From positions 3,596,001 through 3,660,000 of the forward strand of contig OV121090.1 of the NCBI GenBank assembly GCA_921293015.1: a stretch of 64,000 nucleotides of DNA, given 5' to 3'. Position numbers and translations under genes: made by a program. The notes beneath the pieces were generated by a model, which saw only the letters and a program-made list of their open reading frames with translations, did not search any database and was not told the origin of the DNA. Source of the DNA: Phorcus lineatus (Eukaryota; Mollusca; Gastropoda; Trochida; Trochidae). Positions 43,381 to 55,468 of this stretch are shown piece after piece (position 1 is the first letter of the stretch; the number at the start of each line of letters is the position of its first letter).

Positions 43381-46300
43381 CTCTGCCGTTTTGCAAAATG
43401 TAACTGTTTCATATTGACGATATTTTCTATAACGTCATACATTTGGTAACGTAGACTTATACGTGACGACCATATTTGCCTTTCTTTTCTTTAAACTAGA
43501 TACTTTTCAATTCCACTACTTTGGTTATGCATATAGTATTGTATTTGTGTTCAAATGTAAACTACGTATAGGACTCTCATACATAAACATCCCTCGCTCA
43601 CGCTCGGAGAGTACCAACTTCGAGGCATTAATATCTTGAACATCATCATTTCATGCAAAAATTTTGTGCGTAACATCATTTTAGAAAATAATGAATATTC
43701 ATATCATAATTTCCACTGATAATATGATAACTCGTGTCTATTTAGACGTAACGGTTAGACATATACTTTATTCTAAATCAAACATTATCTACATTTTTGC
43801 TTCATTTCTCTCATTTTTCCTCCCTTCTTCTTCATCTCATATAAGGCCAGTTTATAATCTGTGTACTGCTTCTCGAATCCTTATTAAACATTCATAGATA
43901 AAACACAGGACGTCGACGTATAGTTGTAATAAGCATCTCCGTGACCCAAGTCTGTAAATAACACTATAAGATTGCAGTTACTGGGTGCGCTTTTTATAGG
44001 AAATGTCTGCACAATTAAACATGCAAATGGGATTTTGGAATGGAATACCTACAATGGCCATTTCTCGTCTCTCACGTGATGAAATTATGTTTAACCTTTA
44101 ACAAATTATTAAACACGTTATGAATATTGTTGACAAGGATGTCATTAGTTTGAAATATGCAAGGCAGGCACGTGTTATCATATTTCCTTACATAGTTTTG
44201 TAGAAGCGATGTTGTGAATTAATTCATAAGGAGCATATCATAATTTGGTATTTTATCATCGTTTGTACATGACTGCACATTGATATTTTTTCATTAAAAT
44301 GGAAATTAAACAAATACTCATAAATGTTCCAGGAAAAACTATATGGATAATCATGAAGGATTACTTTACCATGTCCTTGAATCATACATTCTTAGAGATA
44401 ACATGAATCAAGGATTTTATTGTTAAAATGCATACAAATTTGTATGATTTGATGATTGCTAAAGGATAACTCATCATTAACATTTGGATCGTTCATTCAA
44501 TGCTAAAGGTATTACATATAAACATCTAGTTAATCATATTGTTTAGATTCATATTTTCAATTTAATACTCTCAACAACTTTATATATTGCAATCGCATAC
44601 GTCATTACAAAATGAGCTTTTAGCATTTAAATAGTTAGATTTTCGTGTAAACTAGATTGGTCGTTTTTTTGCATCGTGTCAAGATATATGTTATTTGGGT
44701 GATAGTGACGAAATGGACACTGAAACAGGTGTGGGTTTCAAAATCAAAATGCTCGACCTATGCCAAATCACCTTGCTGTGTCGACGAGTGAAACACCTTT
44801 AGGTCTATCAGTTTACCCATTGGGCAGAATACTTCAGCGAGCGGCAGTCTTGCGAACCTCTCTTCAGTCGTCATTGATATGTGTGAAAAGGTTAAGACAT
44901 TTGTGGATGTTCAATATAAACATGATCATAATTTGATATTTTCATAAATAGAGAGGGATTTAGGAATTCTGAAAGAGTGGTTCACTTGTTTAAATGGTGG
45001 GGAGGGGTTCCACCCCCTGGAGTCCCCCGTATTATGATTGACTTTTTAAAATTCTAAATGGGGGATTCCACCCCCCTGACCTTCCTCCCCCCAAAACAAA
45101 TTTGATACTACATTATAACTAAATGAAAATCCAGAACTCCAAAATTTCAAAATAAGTATTATTATAGAAACCAAATAAAGTATTACTCTTCTTTATATTT
45201 GGAATAACGATATTTGAGTTATGATATTAAAATATTTACTTTGATTTTACTTTATGAAAAATGATATAAAACTGAATTTACACAACAGTAAATGAACTAT
45301 GAATATTATTGATACTGATGAATAATCGTTTTCGAAATGATTTGAACACGTTTATATACCAAGATTTTTCTCCCCCCCCCCCATATAAATGCATAAAACA
45401 TACGTAAGGTATATTTGCATATATTCATGATTGAATTTGAGAGTTATGCATTATGATGATGTATATGTACGTTTAATAATAGGCAATTTATGAAAAAGGT
45501 AATATGAATTATTTATAGTATGTTAATGTCTTCAGTCACTGGGGAAAATTGAGCATCAGAATAATAATGATATTTCATTTTTTTAAAAGAAAAAAGTAAT
45601 CAATTCTATTTCCATTAATAACAGGAATTTATATCGACGATGTTGTTTTGTGTAATTTGCTTTGTTGGGGACTAATACGTCATAATACTACTGTTAAAAA
45701 ATAATACAATAAAAATTTCAAACAAAGTGTTAATGATTGAATATTACTTTCGAAAAGAAATGCATCTACGTGAACTTTAATGAATCATAAGTAAGTCCTT
45801 CTTTTGAATTGTCATATACTTTGAATATAAAATAATGGACATTCCACCATGTAGAATATTGCAGCTAATGTAATTCAATTGCTATGCGTCTATTCATCGA
45901 AAGAAAATGTCTTTACATAATAATCTTCAAATCATAAATAGAATTAGGTTACAAACACATTTATCATACGACATCAATTAAAATCAGTGCTAATACCCAA
46001 AGGGGTGAACTTTGCTAAAGGCCCTGACACGTCTTATGTAATTACGTGATTAAACAAGGACATTACAAATCGCTATACAGGTGAAAATAAAACCCTGGGG
46101 CGATGGGATTGATGTCAAATTAATATAATTACAAGTACTGGGGTAAAGTAGTTCGTTTTTATTGTTTAATAAAAATGGTTACTTTCCTGCCATATAAAGA
46201 CAACTCATTTTGTCGCTATTGTTCGCTGTCCAATGATGTAACGCATCCGCTTTGGTACAGCGTATTCTCCATTCTCCCAAGTGATCGTTCAGTAATTCAT

Positions 46301-47440
46301 CACCTGTGATGACAGCCTATTGATAGATGATAACGCCATGAAACATTTGTTACGTTAAATTTGACCAAAAAATATCTATCAAATTTAACGAAAATATGAA
46401 TATCTAAAATTTCATATTCATATTTTGTCGTTTGTTTATTAATATGAATAATAAACATTATGTTTATTATGAAAAGGCGGATACTTTATTGCAATAACTC
46501 ATATGATTTTCAATGCAGATTTTTTTTTCTAATTTGACATAAATGTATTAAAAGTAATGTTCATATGGCAATATGGTTTCAATGGTATGATTTTCTAAAC
46601 ATGATGTTCACAAACACTTACATGAACCATTTTTCCAATTTTAAATACTTGATTTTTAAAGAGATTTCATATAGAAATTAATTATTTCCGATATATGTAT
46701 AATCATAAATAATTATACATGTATAAGTATAGACATGTATATCTATATGTTTAAAAGTCTATTACCTTTTTGGCAAATACGTTTCTTTTATGTTATACAT
46801 ATCATACTGTTTTTTGAAAAACATACGAAAATAAAAAAAAATGTCTTCATATATTTGTTTATGATTATGCATTATGTTACTTCGTTTATTGTTATTGTAT
46901 TTTATCTAATAAACAAAACTTACTTATCACTTAATTTTTTATTTTCGTAAATCAAAACACGAACTTCAACTTAGTAATTTCAATGTTTGTTTTGATAACC
47001 TAAAATGATTTCAGTTATACCATATCATTTTGAAATACTTTCTTCTTCATATCTACCAAATATAAACAAATATACCTATGGTTACAGTTAATAAGCAAAG
47101 AACGTGGAGCGTCTTGAAATTGTTGCAAAAAATGTAATCATTCCTTTTTCTAATCCCCGATGCTATAAAGGACTTGATATGGGAAACCTCAGTGTAGAAA
47201 TGTGACACGATTTGACGTGGAAGCGGCGATTGTATTTCTTGATAAAATGACTGACAAAATTACAACATTTATAAGCGTGTTGACATTTCCTCTGCACAGT
47301 GCCCAAAGTCGTTTTAATGACGAAAGCTGACTTGATTTAAAACAACGCCGAGTAACTTGTCTCTCCCTCTCTGTGCATTCGCTAGTGGACACAGAACAAG
47401 ACGTCGCTGGCACCAGGAATAGTGTTCCCTATTCTTTCAC
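43381..47440. other. Intergenic AT-rich block
   Basis: No gene is seen. A G/C-rich patch at 44990-45100 holds two related segments (GGGGTTCCACCCCCTGG and GGGGATTCCACCCCCCTG). An 11-C run is near 45372-45382. Nested inverted repeats are at 46353-46389 (CGTTAAATTTGA and complement) and 46392-46436. The remainder is simple AT-rich sequence. Confidence 0.5.
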
Positions 47441-47563
47441 CTGACTCGGTAAAAGCTCCAAGTTCGATACGCAATAAAATCAAGGCGGTTGCGGCTCGAC
47501 TCGACGCGGTTTTCTCTGAGCGGCTGTATAAGTGCACCTGCATTACATTTGGAAACTTCGGAA

Positions 47564-47615
47564 ATGGACGGGTGGATTTCTAGAGACGCAACACCAAGTT
47601 CCAACTCCGATGCGG
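47564..47615 (+). CDS. Candidate alternative first coding exon of the sall-type gene
   Basis: ATG at 47564 opens 17 codons plus one base (MDGWISRDATPSSNSDA, then the first base of a Gly-type codon) and meets the donor G|GTAGGT at 47616. The donor phase (1) and the split G codon are the same as in the MSRRKQ exon 2.1 kb downstream, so both could splice to the same second exon. A TATA-like TATAAG lies at 47527, and the flank (about 47440-47620) is CpG-containing. Vertebrate SALL2 is known to have two such alternative first exons, one with and one without the NuRD motif. No transcript evidence is available, and a chance match of ATG, phase and donor is possible. Confidence 0.4.
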
Positions 47616-49490
47616 GTAGGTCCTGATTTGTTTAATTACGCATGACCGGTTAAGCCCACCCATTTGCCTTGAACCAACGATACTTCTGGCTTTGTAGAGA
47701 CTTGTAAAGGGTACGGATAGAGTTTAGCCTTTTACATGCTTGTGGTGTGTTGGGTGTTTGATTTGAATTGAAATGGACGCTCCGGAGCTATGTCAATTTT
47801 ATAAGCTACCTTCGCCGAGTGTCACGCGAAACCATGTAAATATTTACAAATCATGCTCCGACCAGATTGACTTATTTCATACCAGACCGCTTCCAGCTTC
47901 CATCACTTAAAACAAATTTGGTCTTTTTGGAAAATGAAAGAAAAATTTTCTTTTAATCATGCGAAAAGTGCTCAAACGAGAATTAGCTAAGCCCAGTGGT
48001 CCCCGGCTCGGCGCCCCACTAAGAAAATTGACATTAAATTTTGCAGTATTTGTTTTATCGGGACCTCTTAGTGTGGTTAAGATACCGAGCAGAGGGTCTA
48101 CAAATGCGACGTGCTCTCGACTTGCTATCCTAATCACTCTGTAAAATACCTCAATACGCGTTAAAGTCTAAAATATTATGGCAAAATATAGAAACATGTG
48201 ATTTGTCATGTTTTCGTCTCTTCATATCTCTACGAGCATACATGCATATGTAAATATGTTTTTTAAAAATTTCGTTTGATGTAGGTATCAAACAATAATG
48301 TAGATGTTATTTTTCTAACTAGCTATAGATAAATACATGTGTGTTGTCTAAACTCTTTCTAAACGAGGACGTGACATGAAAGTTAGGATCAATCGGTAAG
48401 AAAAAGTTTTTTAAAAACAATTTCTTCCTCAAATGGCCATTGCTTGTGTCAACACGAAGCAGGCTATCGGCGAGTAGGGATGCGACAAGGCGAAATGACA
48501 CTTCGCTCTTTCGCATGCCTAACTGCCGCCGATTGGCGAACTCATGCAAACTAACAGCAAGGCAAGCCCACTGAGTGTGTTTCACCTTGATACTCATAGC
48601 GGGAGGGAGGAGGGAGCGAAGAGAGGAACGAGTTAGGAGAAAAATCTTTACATCCATATATTTGTTTTGAGGACAGGGGTGATGTGACGGGGCTGTCTCG
48701 CTTGCAGTGGCTTGCTTTGCGATCGGACTGGAAACAAAAGCTCGCTAGCGATAGTGACAGAGCGAGCGAGTAAGAGAGCGACCCCCTAACCGTACAAACA
48801 GTCGGCAGTCAATCTTTTAATGACGCTTACATGTTCAGCAACCAACATTCGCCCGGCCTGCCTCAAGCGCTCCGTCTGCGAGAGTCTCCAGTTTTTCTTG
48901 TGAACAAACTCTCTCCAATTATCAAGCATGTACAAAGGGGATTATTACCATAAATAAAGCGTCTCAGTCGGGCACCGTGAATGGGCGATTTGCTGTGTAC
49001 GGAACCCATAAATTGTACTATAATTCTGGCGGATACATTCCTTGCAATTTGACAGGGGGATTCAGTTACAGACTTCTCCGCACACTGTGCCCCTCGCCTC
49101 AATCCGACTTCTGACTCACGGTGAGAGGATGGGATCTCCCGCAAGATGAAAACTTTCTTGGACACGCTTCTGAGTTGACCAGCTTGGACAACAGACTCGG
49201 ACGCTGCCCGGAGCAAGACTGGCGTTCTGAGAAGGGGCTGGGCCTCTGCCCCCCTGTTACGTAAGAGCAGACGATACCCTGCCGCCGGCCAGGACCCGTG
49301 AGCGGAGTAACAAAGCGAGCCCTTACCCATTGGCAGTTAGCCCAGGCGAGGACACACGTTTTCATAAGGACTGAACAGACAATATGTTTTTATTTGCACG
49401 TGAATACTTTATCACGGGAACAAACTGCTCCAAGTATTACATTTGCTTCGTCGCTGTCAAGTCAGACCCGTGGTGGGCTAGTAATTGAGC
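47616..49490. promoter_or_regulatory. CpG-containing upstream region of the sall-type promoter
   Basis: Compared with the desert, this stretch is richer in G and C and in CpG, lacks microsatellites and has many short frames on both strands (up to 155 codons at 49330-48863 minus) with no recognisable domains. That is the usual picture of a large upstream regulatory region of a developmental gene. If the 47564 exon is real, this is also its intron. Confidence 0.5.
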
Positions 49491-49494
49491 CGCG

Positions 49495-49509
49495 GATCAA
49501 AGCCAATCA
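49495..49509. promoter_or_regulatory. TCF/LEF site overlapping a CCAAT box
   Basis: GATCAAAG at 49495-49502 is the exact complement of the TCF/LEF consensus CTTTGATC. It overlaps GCCAATCA (49502-49509), a CCAAT box. Both lie about 100 bases upstream of the TATA box. A Wnt input is inferred from the motif only. Confidence 0.5.
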
Positions 49510-49601
49510 AAAGTCTTCTTACAATTTGATTATGATAATTACAGCGGGCATTATTTGATAGTTGATAATCATAATTTGAGCATGCGCATCGCGAGTCTGA
49601 C

Positions 49602-49640
49602 TATATAAACCGGAATATCACAACTGGGCAAGTTTTGTCA
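49602..49640 (+). promoter_or_regulatory. TATA-box core promoter of the sall-type gene
   Basis: TATATAAA at 49602-49609 lies 63-70 bases upstream of the MSRRKQ start codon. A start site about 30 bases downstream would fall near 49632-49640, where TTGTCACT offers an initiator-like sequence. There is no ATG between there and 49672. A GCATGCGCATC motif (NRF1-like) lies just upstream at 49579-49589. Confidence 0.7.
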
Positions 49641-49645
49641 CTGAG

Positions 49646-49662
49646 TGGACGGACGGACGGAC
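49646..49662 (+). repeat. (GGAC)n short repeat in the 5' leader
   Basis: Four GGAC-type tetramers (GGACGGACGGACGGAC) sit between the predicted start site and the ATG. It may form secondary structure in the leader and be length-variable. Confidence 0.8.
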
Positions 49663-49671
49663 TCGGGAAGA

Positions 49672-49744
49672 ATGTCCCGTCGCAAACAGTCCAACCCAAG
49701 GCACTTGGACGCCGAACTGGAGTTAGGATCCCTACTTGAAAATG
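49672..49744 (+). CDS. First coding exon of a spalt-like (SALL) transcription factor
   Basis: The exon encodes MSRRKQSNPRHL, then 12 acidic/leucine-rich residues ending LLEN, plus one base of a Gly-type codon. It ends at the consensus donor G|GTAAGT (49745). MSRRKQxxPxx is the N-terminal peptide of SALL, FOG (ZFPM) and BCL11 zinc-finger repressors that recruits NuRD through RBBP4. SALL1 has a 76-base first coding exon in phase 1 ending in a split Gly codon. The 73 bases, phase 1 and G here match that better than the shorter first exons I recall for FOG and BCL11, although residues 7-10 (SNPR) equal those of FOG-1. The ATG has A at -3 and no upstream ATG in the leader. The product would be a nuclear DNA-binding repressor. 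All zinc fingers must lie in exons beyond the window. The assignment to the NuRD-motif group is firm; to SALL in particular it is probable. Confidence 0.75.
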
Positions 49745-52504
49745 GTAAGTTGATTTTTTTCACAGAACATTGTGATGACATTGACACACGTTTATTCGGG
49801 TGCACGTGCAGCGCTCGGAGATAACTCGCTCTCAGCTGATCGCCAGTCAAGCTCACTTCAAATTCCCGCCATCTCCCTTCTGTCAAATTGTGTCGTCTGC
49901 TACCGCGGTATTTTTTCTCAGTCTATCTTGTCAAGTGGAAACCTTTTGGGACTTAGATTAGCTCGGCTTTGGCATGTGTTCGTCTACAAAACAACTGCAA
50001 AACAATTTTGTTACAATTATTTCGGTTGATATTTGACTCGAGATAGTGTAGCTTCACTTTACATAAACTTCTCCTTGTCACTTCGATTAATTTCAAACTT
50101 AGGTGAGTCTTCATTTTTTTAAAAACAAAATTATTTTTTATATCTGAGATTTTATTTCATCTTTAAAAAAAGTTTGTTTACATTTTTCAATTTTGATATA
50201 TTTTTATTTTAACGTTTTTACGTTATTGAAAAATCGACAGTTACTGATAAGGATTTATCGTCGCACGAACGGTCGGTTGTAACAGTTAAGTATTTTTGAA
50301 TTGATACGAGTACTTTTAGTTTAGTGTCAAGTTCGGGGGAGGAACTTATTCGGGGGGATGGAGAAGGGTTATGCATTTTTACAACACGAACGTGCGTAAT
50401 CATTCCCCACTCAATATCGTAATAAAGTTCGGGTTTGTTTTCAAAAATTTTTTTTGTAGCATATGAAATGAACAACTTGAAATAAAATACCTGACGTGCC
50501 AAATTTATGAGTGGACACTATACAAACAAATGTGTCATATTTCATTTGAGGCATAAATTTGGAGGCGAGTTTATTTAAAATTAGTGGCCTGTTTCATTGT
50601 GTCTCAACAAGGGAGATATATTACATATGTCTTTTCATAAGCTCAACAAATGGAATTTGTTTATTGCTGACAGTTGAATGGCCTTGTTAAATTTCATAAA
50701 GTTATTGAGACGGCAAGCGTTAATGTGATTCCATACGTTTCTCTTCTTATTATGAAGAAAATATTTTAGATTTACTAGATAATGTCCAATTGACATGTAG
50801 GCATTCCATCGGCTTAGTTTCACATTGTCGTTCTTTTGAGATGATTTTAAAGCAATTACCAAATATCCATTCACAGGGAAGCGAAAAACAATTTGTAGAT
50901 AGGCTTCGAGAGAAAAGAAAACTGCAATCAACACAATAGCTATTCAAAATCACACGCCGGAACGAAGAAGTTCTGAAAACAAGTCGAAATTCTTTTCAAT
51001 AGGTCTATTGTCTTTGAAAGTCACTCTTTTCATTTCTTGTGCAAACACACATTAAGACGGCAATTGCAATTGTTACAGAAAAGATCCATCCCAGCGTTTT
51101 CTGCACGTAAACGAAAGGGATGTAGGGATTTTTGCCGCTAGGCTTATGGCTACAAACATTTTTGAGAGGATATAAAACGTGCCTCAGAGAGAAACATGCT
51201 AAACTGTAATGCCATCGACTTATGATATTTCACAAATCAAACAACGGCTAATATAAATCATAAGCATACAGCTACCATTATCAGAAACTCATTGAAAAAC
51301 TCAACTGGCGTAGTCAAAGCAATCGCGACGTTGATGCGATAAGCATACCTATTACAATAGAAGACCCGACGCAGCCGGTTTTGTCGGCGATCGCAGTTCG
51401 CTGCTAAATGATACGATTATTTGTAACTTTCTTGATAATTCCTGTCTTTAGGTTTAAGATATCTACAACCTTCCAAGGTGTTGCAAAGACTCTGTTTTCT
51501 TAGAAACAATCTCGTTTTGTTGTTAAGGAACATTTTAGCTGATTTATGGTACGTTTTAAATGAGGTGTAAGCATAAATAATGTCTTCCCTTTTAGTGAGA
51601 GATAAAGGACTTTGTTTATTTGTATATGACATTTGATGATAAGAAAATAATGTTGAAATTTCATTTCAAATGTTTTGAAATTTTTGACAACATGTAAAAT
51701 TGTTTTACAAAATAAATGTAGTTTTAATTATATTTATAAAGTATATCACAGTTGTATAATTTTAAATTCAAACTTTATTTCAAGGCATTCTATTATACAA
51801 ACTATGTTTTGATAAAATCATAAACCAAATGTTTTTTTATCATATCAATATAGTTAATACATACTGATAAAAAATCTTGTTGTGGAAAATAAAATATCCT
51901 TTGTAAATCATTTTCAATAATATAAATTTTACATTTAAAAAATAACCTTAAATAAGTTGTCATTAGTAGACAATGCCAAGACTATTGTATGAATATATAT
52001 TAAAAAGTACAAATGAACTAATATATCAAAATGTATACATGCCAAGGAAAATCAGACCCCATATGGTAAAGTTTTTAATATATTGAATTATTTTCTGCAA
52101 GAAGAGCCTTCTCTGTAGGGATTTATCTTCCTTTGAGGTCCAAATGTTTTTCTCTTTATGTTTTTATCTTTCTGGAAAATCCATCTCATGATAAAGTAAT
52201 AATTTTTCGAGCTGATTTTGATACCATGGCAGTTATGGTTGACTTGTTTTTCTGATATGTAAAATTGTTCTTGAAACCTCCTCAAAATATCTTTTCACAC
52301 AAATTTAAAAAAATGGATTAATAATCCAGGTATGCTTCAGATAGAATTAGGTAATCATTTAAAACTTGGCTCATTTCAATAAAACTCTCTGTTCCAATTA
52401 ATGATTTTCTAAAACAATATGCAGGTTCATTAAGGAGAAATTAATAACGAGTTTTGACAACCCTTTCATGTTTTGTTTGAATAAATATTATCAACAATAA
52501 CGTA

Positions 52505-52781
52505 TTAATTATTAATATTGATTTCATTAGTTAATTGACATGTCTTGTTCAATATTTTTTTGGGGTAAAATGTAATATTAATTATTAAATTACAGCCTTA
52601 TATCTTGCTCAGTGCTCCAATAATTAAAGTAATTTATTTGAGTCGTTATTTAGCTTGTGACTGAGATGGAATATTTTTTATGTTTATTCATTAATTAAAC
52701 CCTGTTATTGTTTTCTTCATTATAAATTCAAACTAAAAGTGAGAACAGCATGCTTGGGTTTCAACTGAAATTAATTATTAA
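52505..52781. promoter_or_regulatory. Homeodomain-type site cluster, TTAATTATTAA x3
   Basis: The exact 11-mer TTAATTATTAA occurs at 52505-52515, 52578-52588 and 52771-52781, with further TTAATTAA and TAATTA cores between (for example 52691). The region is AT-rich, but three exact copies of one 11-mer within 277 bases are far more than base composition predicts. Homeodomain binding is inferred. Confidence 0.45.
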
Positions 52782-54784
52782 AAGGAAATGTCTTTACCTT
52801 CTTGCACCTGTTTTATAAAACGCTATACAGTCCCATATTGCTAACCTTTTTCTATTAAAAATCATTGAATGAAAATAAGAAATGTTACAAAATTGCTGTT
52901 ATTGATATGTAAAAGTTTTTAAAATCCTTATAGCACTTAGGAACTTTTAGGGACTGCTATTTTCAACATTCATAAATAAACTATTAAAATTAAGATTATG
53001 TTTAAAAATCATAAGCGAGATAAAAGTCAAGATTTTGTCTTAAAATCATGAGATAAAAATAGAGGGTCTGTTTAAGAATTATAAGGTTAATGAAAATATA
53101 TATAATATCAGATAATCTATTATATAAAAAGTAAGTAATTGATGGATCACAAAAGAAAATGTTTCAAAATCTAGCTTTTCATTGAATATTATATTGTATT
53201 CAAAGTAAATGTAACAATTTCTAACATGAATTAATAAAAGTAAACATTTAAGAATTCTCATAAATAAAACATTTCAATTAAGAAATTGTAAGGTAGAAAA
53301 GTGAAGTTGAAGATGTGTGGAAAGAGAGGAAGGAATTTGAAGTTCTTGTCATAGAGGGATAGAAAGACTAAGATAGGGATGATACGGAGTGATAGATGGA
53401 GAAAAGGAGAGAGCTCTCACACGATTCTGGTAACAGCTGGCATGAAATAAGGAAATTTGAAAAATTCTGACACTAACTATTTGTAGAGAAGTGACATTGT
53501 CAGATGTATATTTACAGTGTTGATGGTATGGGGGAAATTATGAGGGAAAATATGAAAAAGGCCAGCGACCCTAAATTTATTTATGAATTATCTTATTTGC
53601 TAGACATCTTACATTCGGATTTACTTACTCGTTTATTTCAACAAGTTTTCAATTTATAATATCTATTTTAAAAAATTCAATTCACCTTATTAAGTGTCAC
53701 CCTTAATATTTTCACATTGTTTTATATCTTCTAAGCATTAAGATATCAAGTCTTTTGAAACATCTTTATATAACATTGTCTAATTATTCCATTTCTGGTT
53801 TTAAAATGTTATTTTCTAAATAATATATTGATTTTAAAATAAATGATATATGTGTAAAAATATGTCATTATGTAAGAGTAAAAATCTATGGCATTACATT
53901 TATGCAAAAATATGTCAATCAAAAATATTTTAGCATCTTTGTTAAGACTGTTAAGACTTACCATGTTAAAATTTATCATTTTGCATTGTTTTTGTTGATT
54001 TCATTGAGCATAATTATGTTAAGATGTGATCCAAAGGGATATATTTTTAGGCTTGAAGAGAGAATTATAGGTAATTGTTTTCCTCTATAGTAGACAGTAC
54101 TACGTCCAGACTTCCTTTCGATAGCTTCGTACTAACTCGAGCCAGGCAAAAGAAAGTTAATCTTTAACCCACAATCAGGAAATGACGCTTTTAATATATA
54201 AAAGGTAAATTTTAAAGTAGGTCAGAAACACTCCAACAACCTCCCACATTTAAGGAAGTATTATAGATATTTGGATTTATTATCGTTTTTAATTTGTGAA
54301 ACATAGAATCGTGACAACGAGAAACATGATTTTATGGTCACTAAAATTGTTGTATGAATTATTTGGTAAAAATAATTTATAATTTAGAAGCTTTTTGATT
54401 TATTGATATTTACCTGAAACTTGAAGTAATACCTGATAGAAATTCAATTGTGATATTTTGTGAGAAAAAATTTCACCTTTGTTTTATAAATTCTATGTCT
54501 AATACAGGAATATTGTAAAGTCAATATGATTTAAATCTTATGATATTGGTTATCAAAAGCAATCAAAATTGAATAATCATGCAATTTTCTCTTATTTTAG
54601 GGTATGAAAAGTTTATCAAATGATTTAAATCTTTCAGATAAGTCATGTTTTGTTTGTTGATAATTTGTATCTAGCTATACTGTTGTGACACTAATACTTA
54701 AGCAGGGTCACCTTAATGGAGTTAAACTGTCATATTAAGAGAATCCCTTGTGTAGAAATCCTGAAGTTCCCTTGACGAGGTTAT

Positions 54785-55468
54785 CACCTGTTAGATATGT
54801 ACTGTTTGCCACCACTTTTACACCTGTAGTTGGGATACCTTGGACCCTATCGTGAGATACCAAGGGTGTACCTCAGGCTTACAGGGGTACCCTGGGGTTG
54901 AGGGAGGGTATCATGTTCAACTCTGTCAATAGATCGGTGATTGCTTTGTTTGCAGTCACCTGGTATTAATTACCTTAATTAGTACAGTAACGAGCCCTGG
55001 ATTGGATACTTTGTTTCAAGGTGATAGGCTGTTGATGCAAGTGGTAGCGATTAGCCGATTGATCCATTGATTACCTGGGGTAGCCGACAGGGAGATGGAC
55101 AAACACCACTCAGGAACACACAGCCAGGTGTCACTCACCTGCTCGCTCGGGTGGAACGAGGAGTTGTTCAGGTGTGACTAGGCTGGGGGATCCCCCACCC
55201 ACAGACTTGCTTATTTGAAATGAAGAGGGAATCATTGAGCATACTCACCTGTGTAAACTGTGATCGTACAACAGTTTCCAACTCTCACTGACTATCTCAC
55301 CTGTAACGAGGGTTTAGGGACTCGTTCCATTCTTACCTGTGTCAGGTTTGAGTGAAGTGTCCCCCACCCACTGACTTACCTGTTCAAGGAGGGAGGGGCA
55401 GACAAGGAGGGGATCATTGCATGTTTACCTGTATCCACTTGTTGATTGAGCAATGGATACTACAGGTG
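54785..55468. promoter_or_regulatory. CACCTG E-box cluster in a diverged tandem duplication
   Basis: CACCTG or its complement occurs nine times, at 54785, 54821, 54957, 55125, 55136, 55169, 55246, 55298 and 55463. About 0.3 would be expected by chance in 684 bases. Several TACCTG variants add to it. Part of the cluster arose by duplication: CCCCCACCCAC recurs at 55192 and 55361, and CTCACCTG at 55134 and 55296 (offsets 162-169). CACCTG is the core bound by Snail, Scratch and ZEB zinc fingers and some bHLH dimers. The TATTAATTACCTTAATTAG homeodomain-type patch at 54964-54982 lies inside. Likely an enhancer or silencer; function not shown. Confidence 0.55.

Noticed and set aside
48863-49330. 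Longest reading frame in the window (155 codons, minus strand) just upstream of the sall-type promoter
   Set aside because: No recognisable domain, Arg/Ser-rich composition typical of a CpG-containing region, overlapped by other frames; long frames are expected where TAA/TAG are rare.
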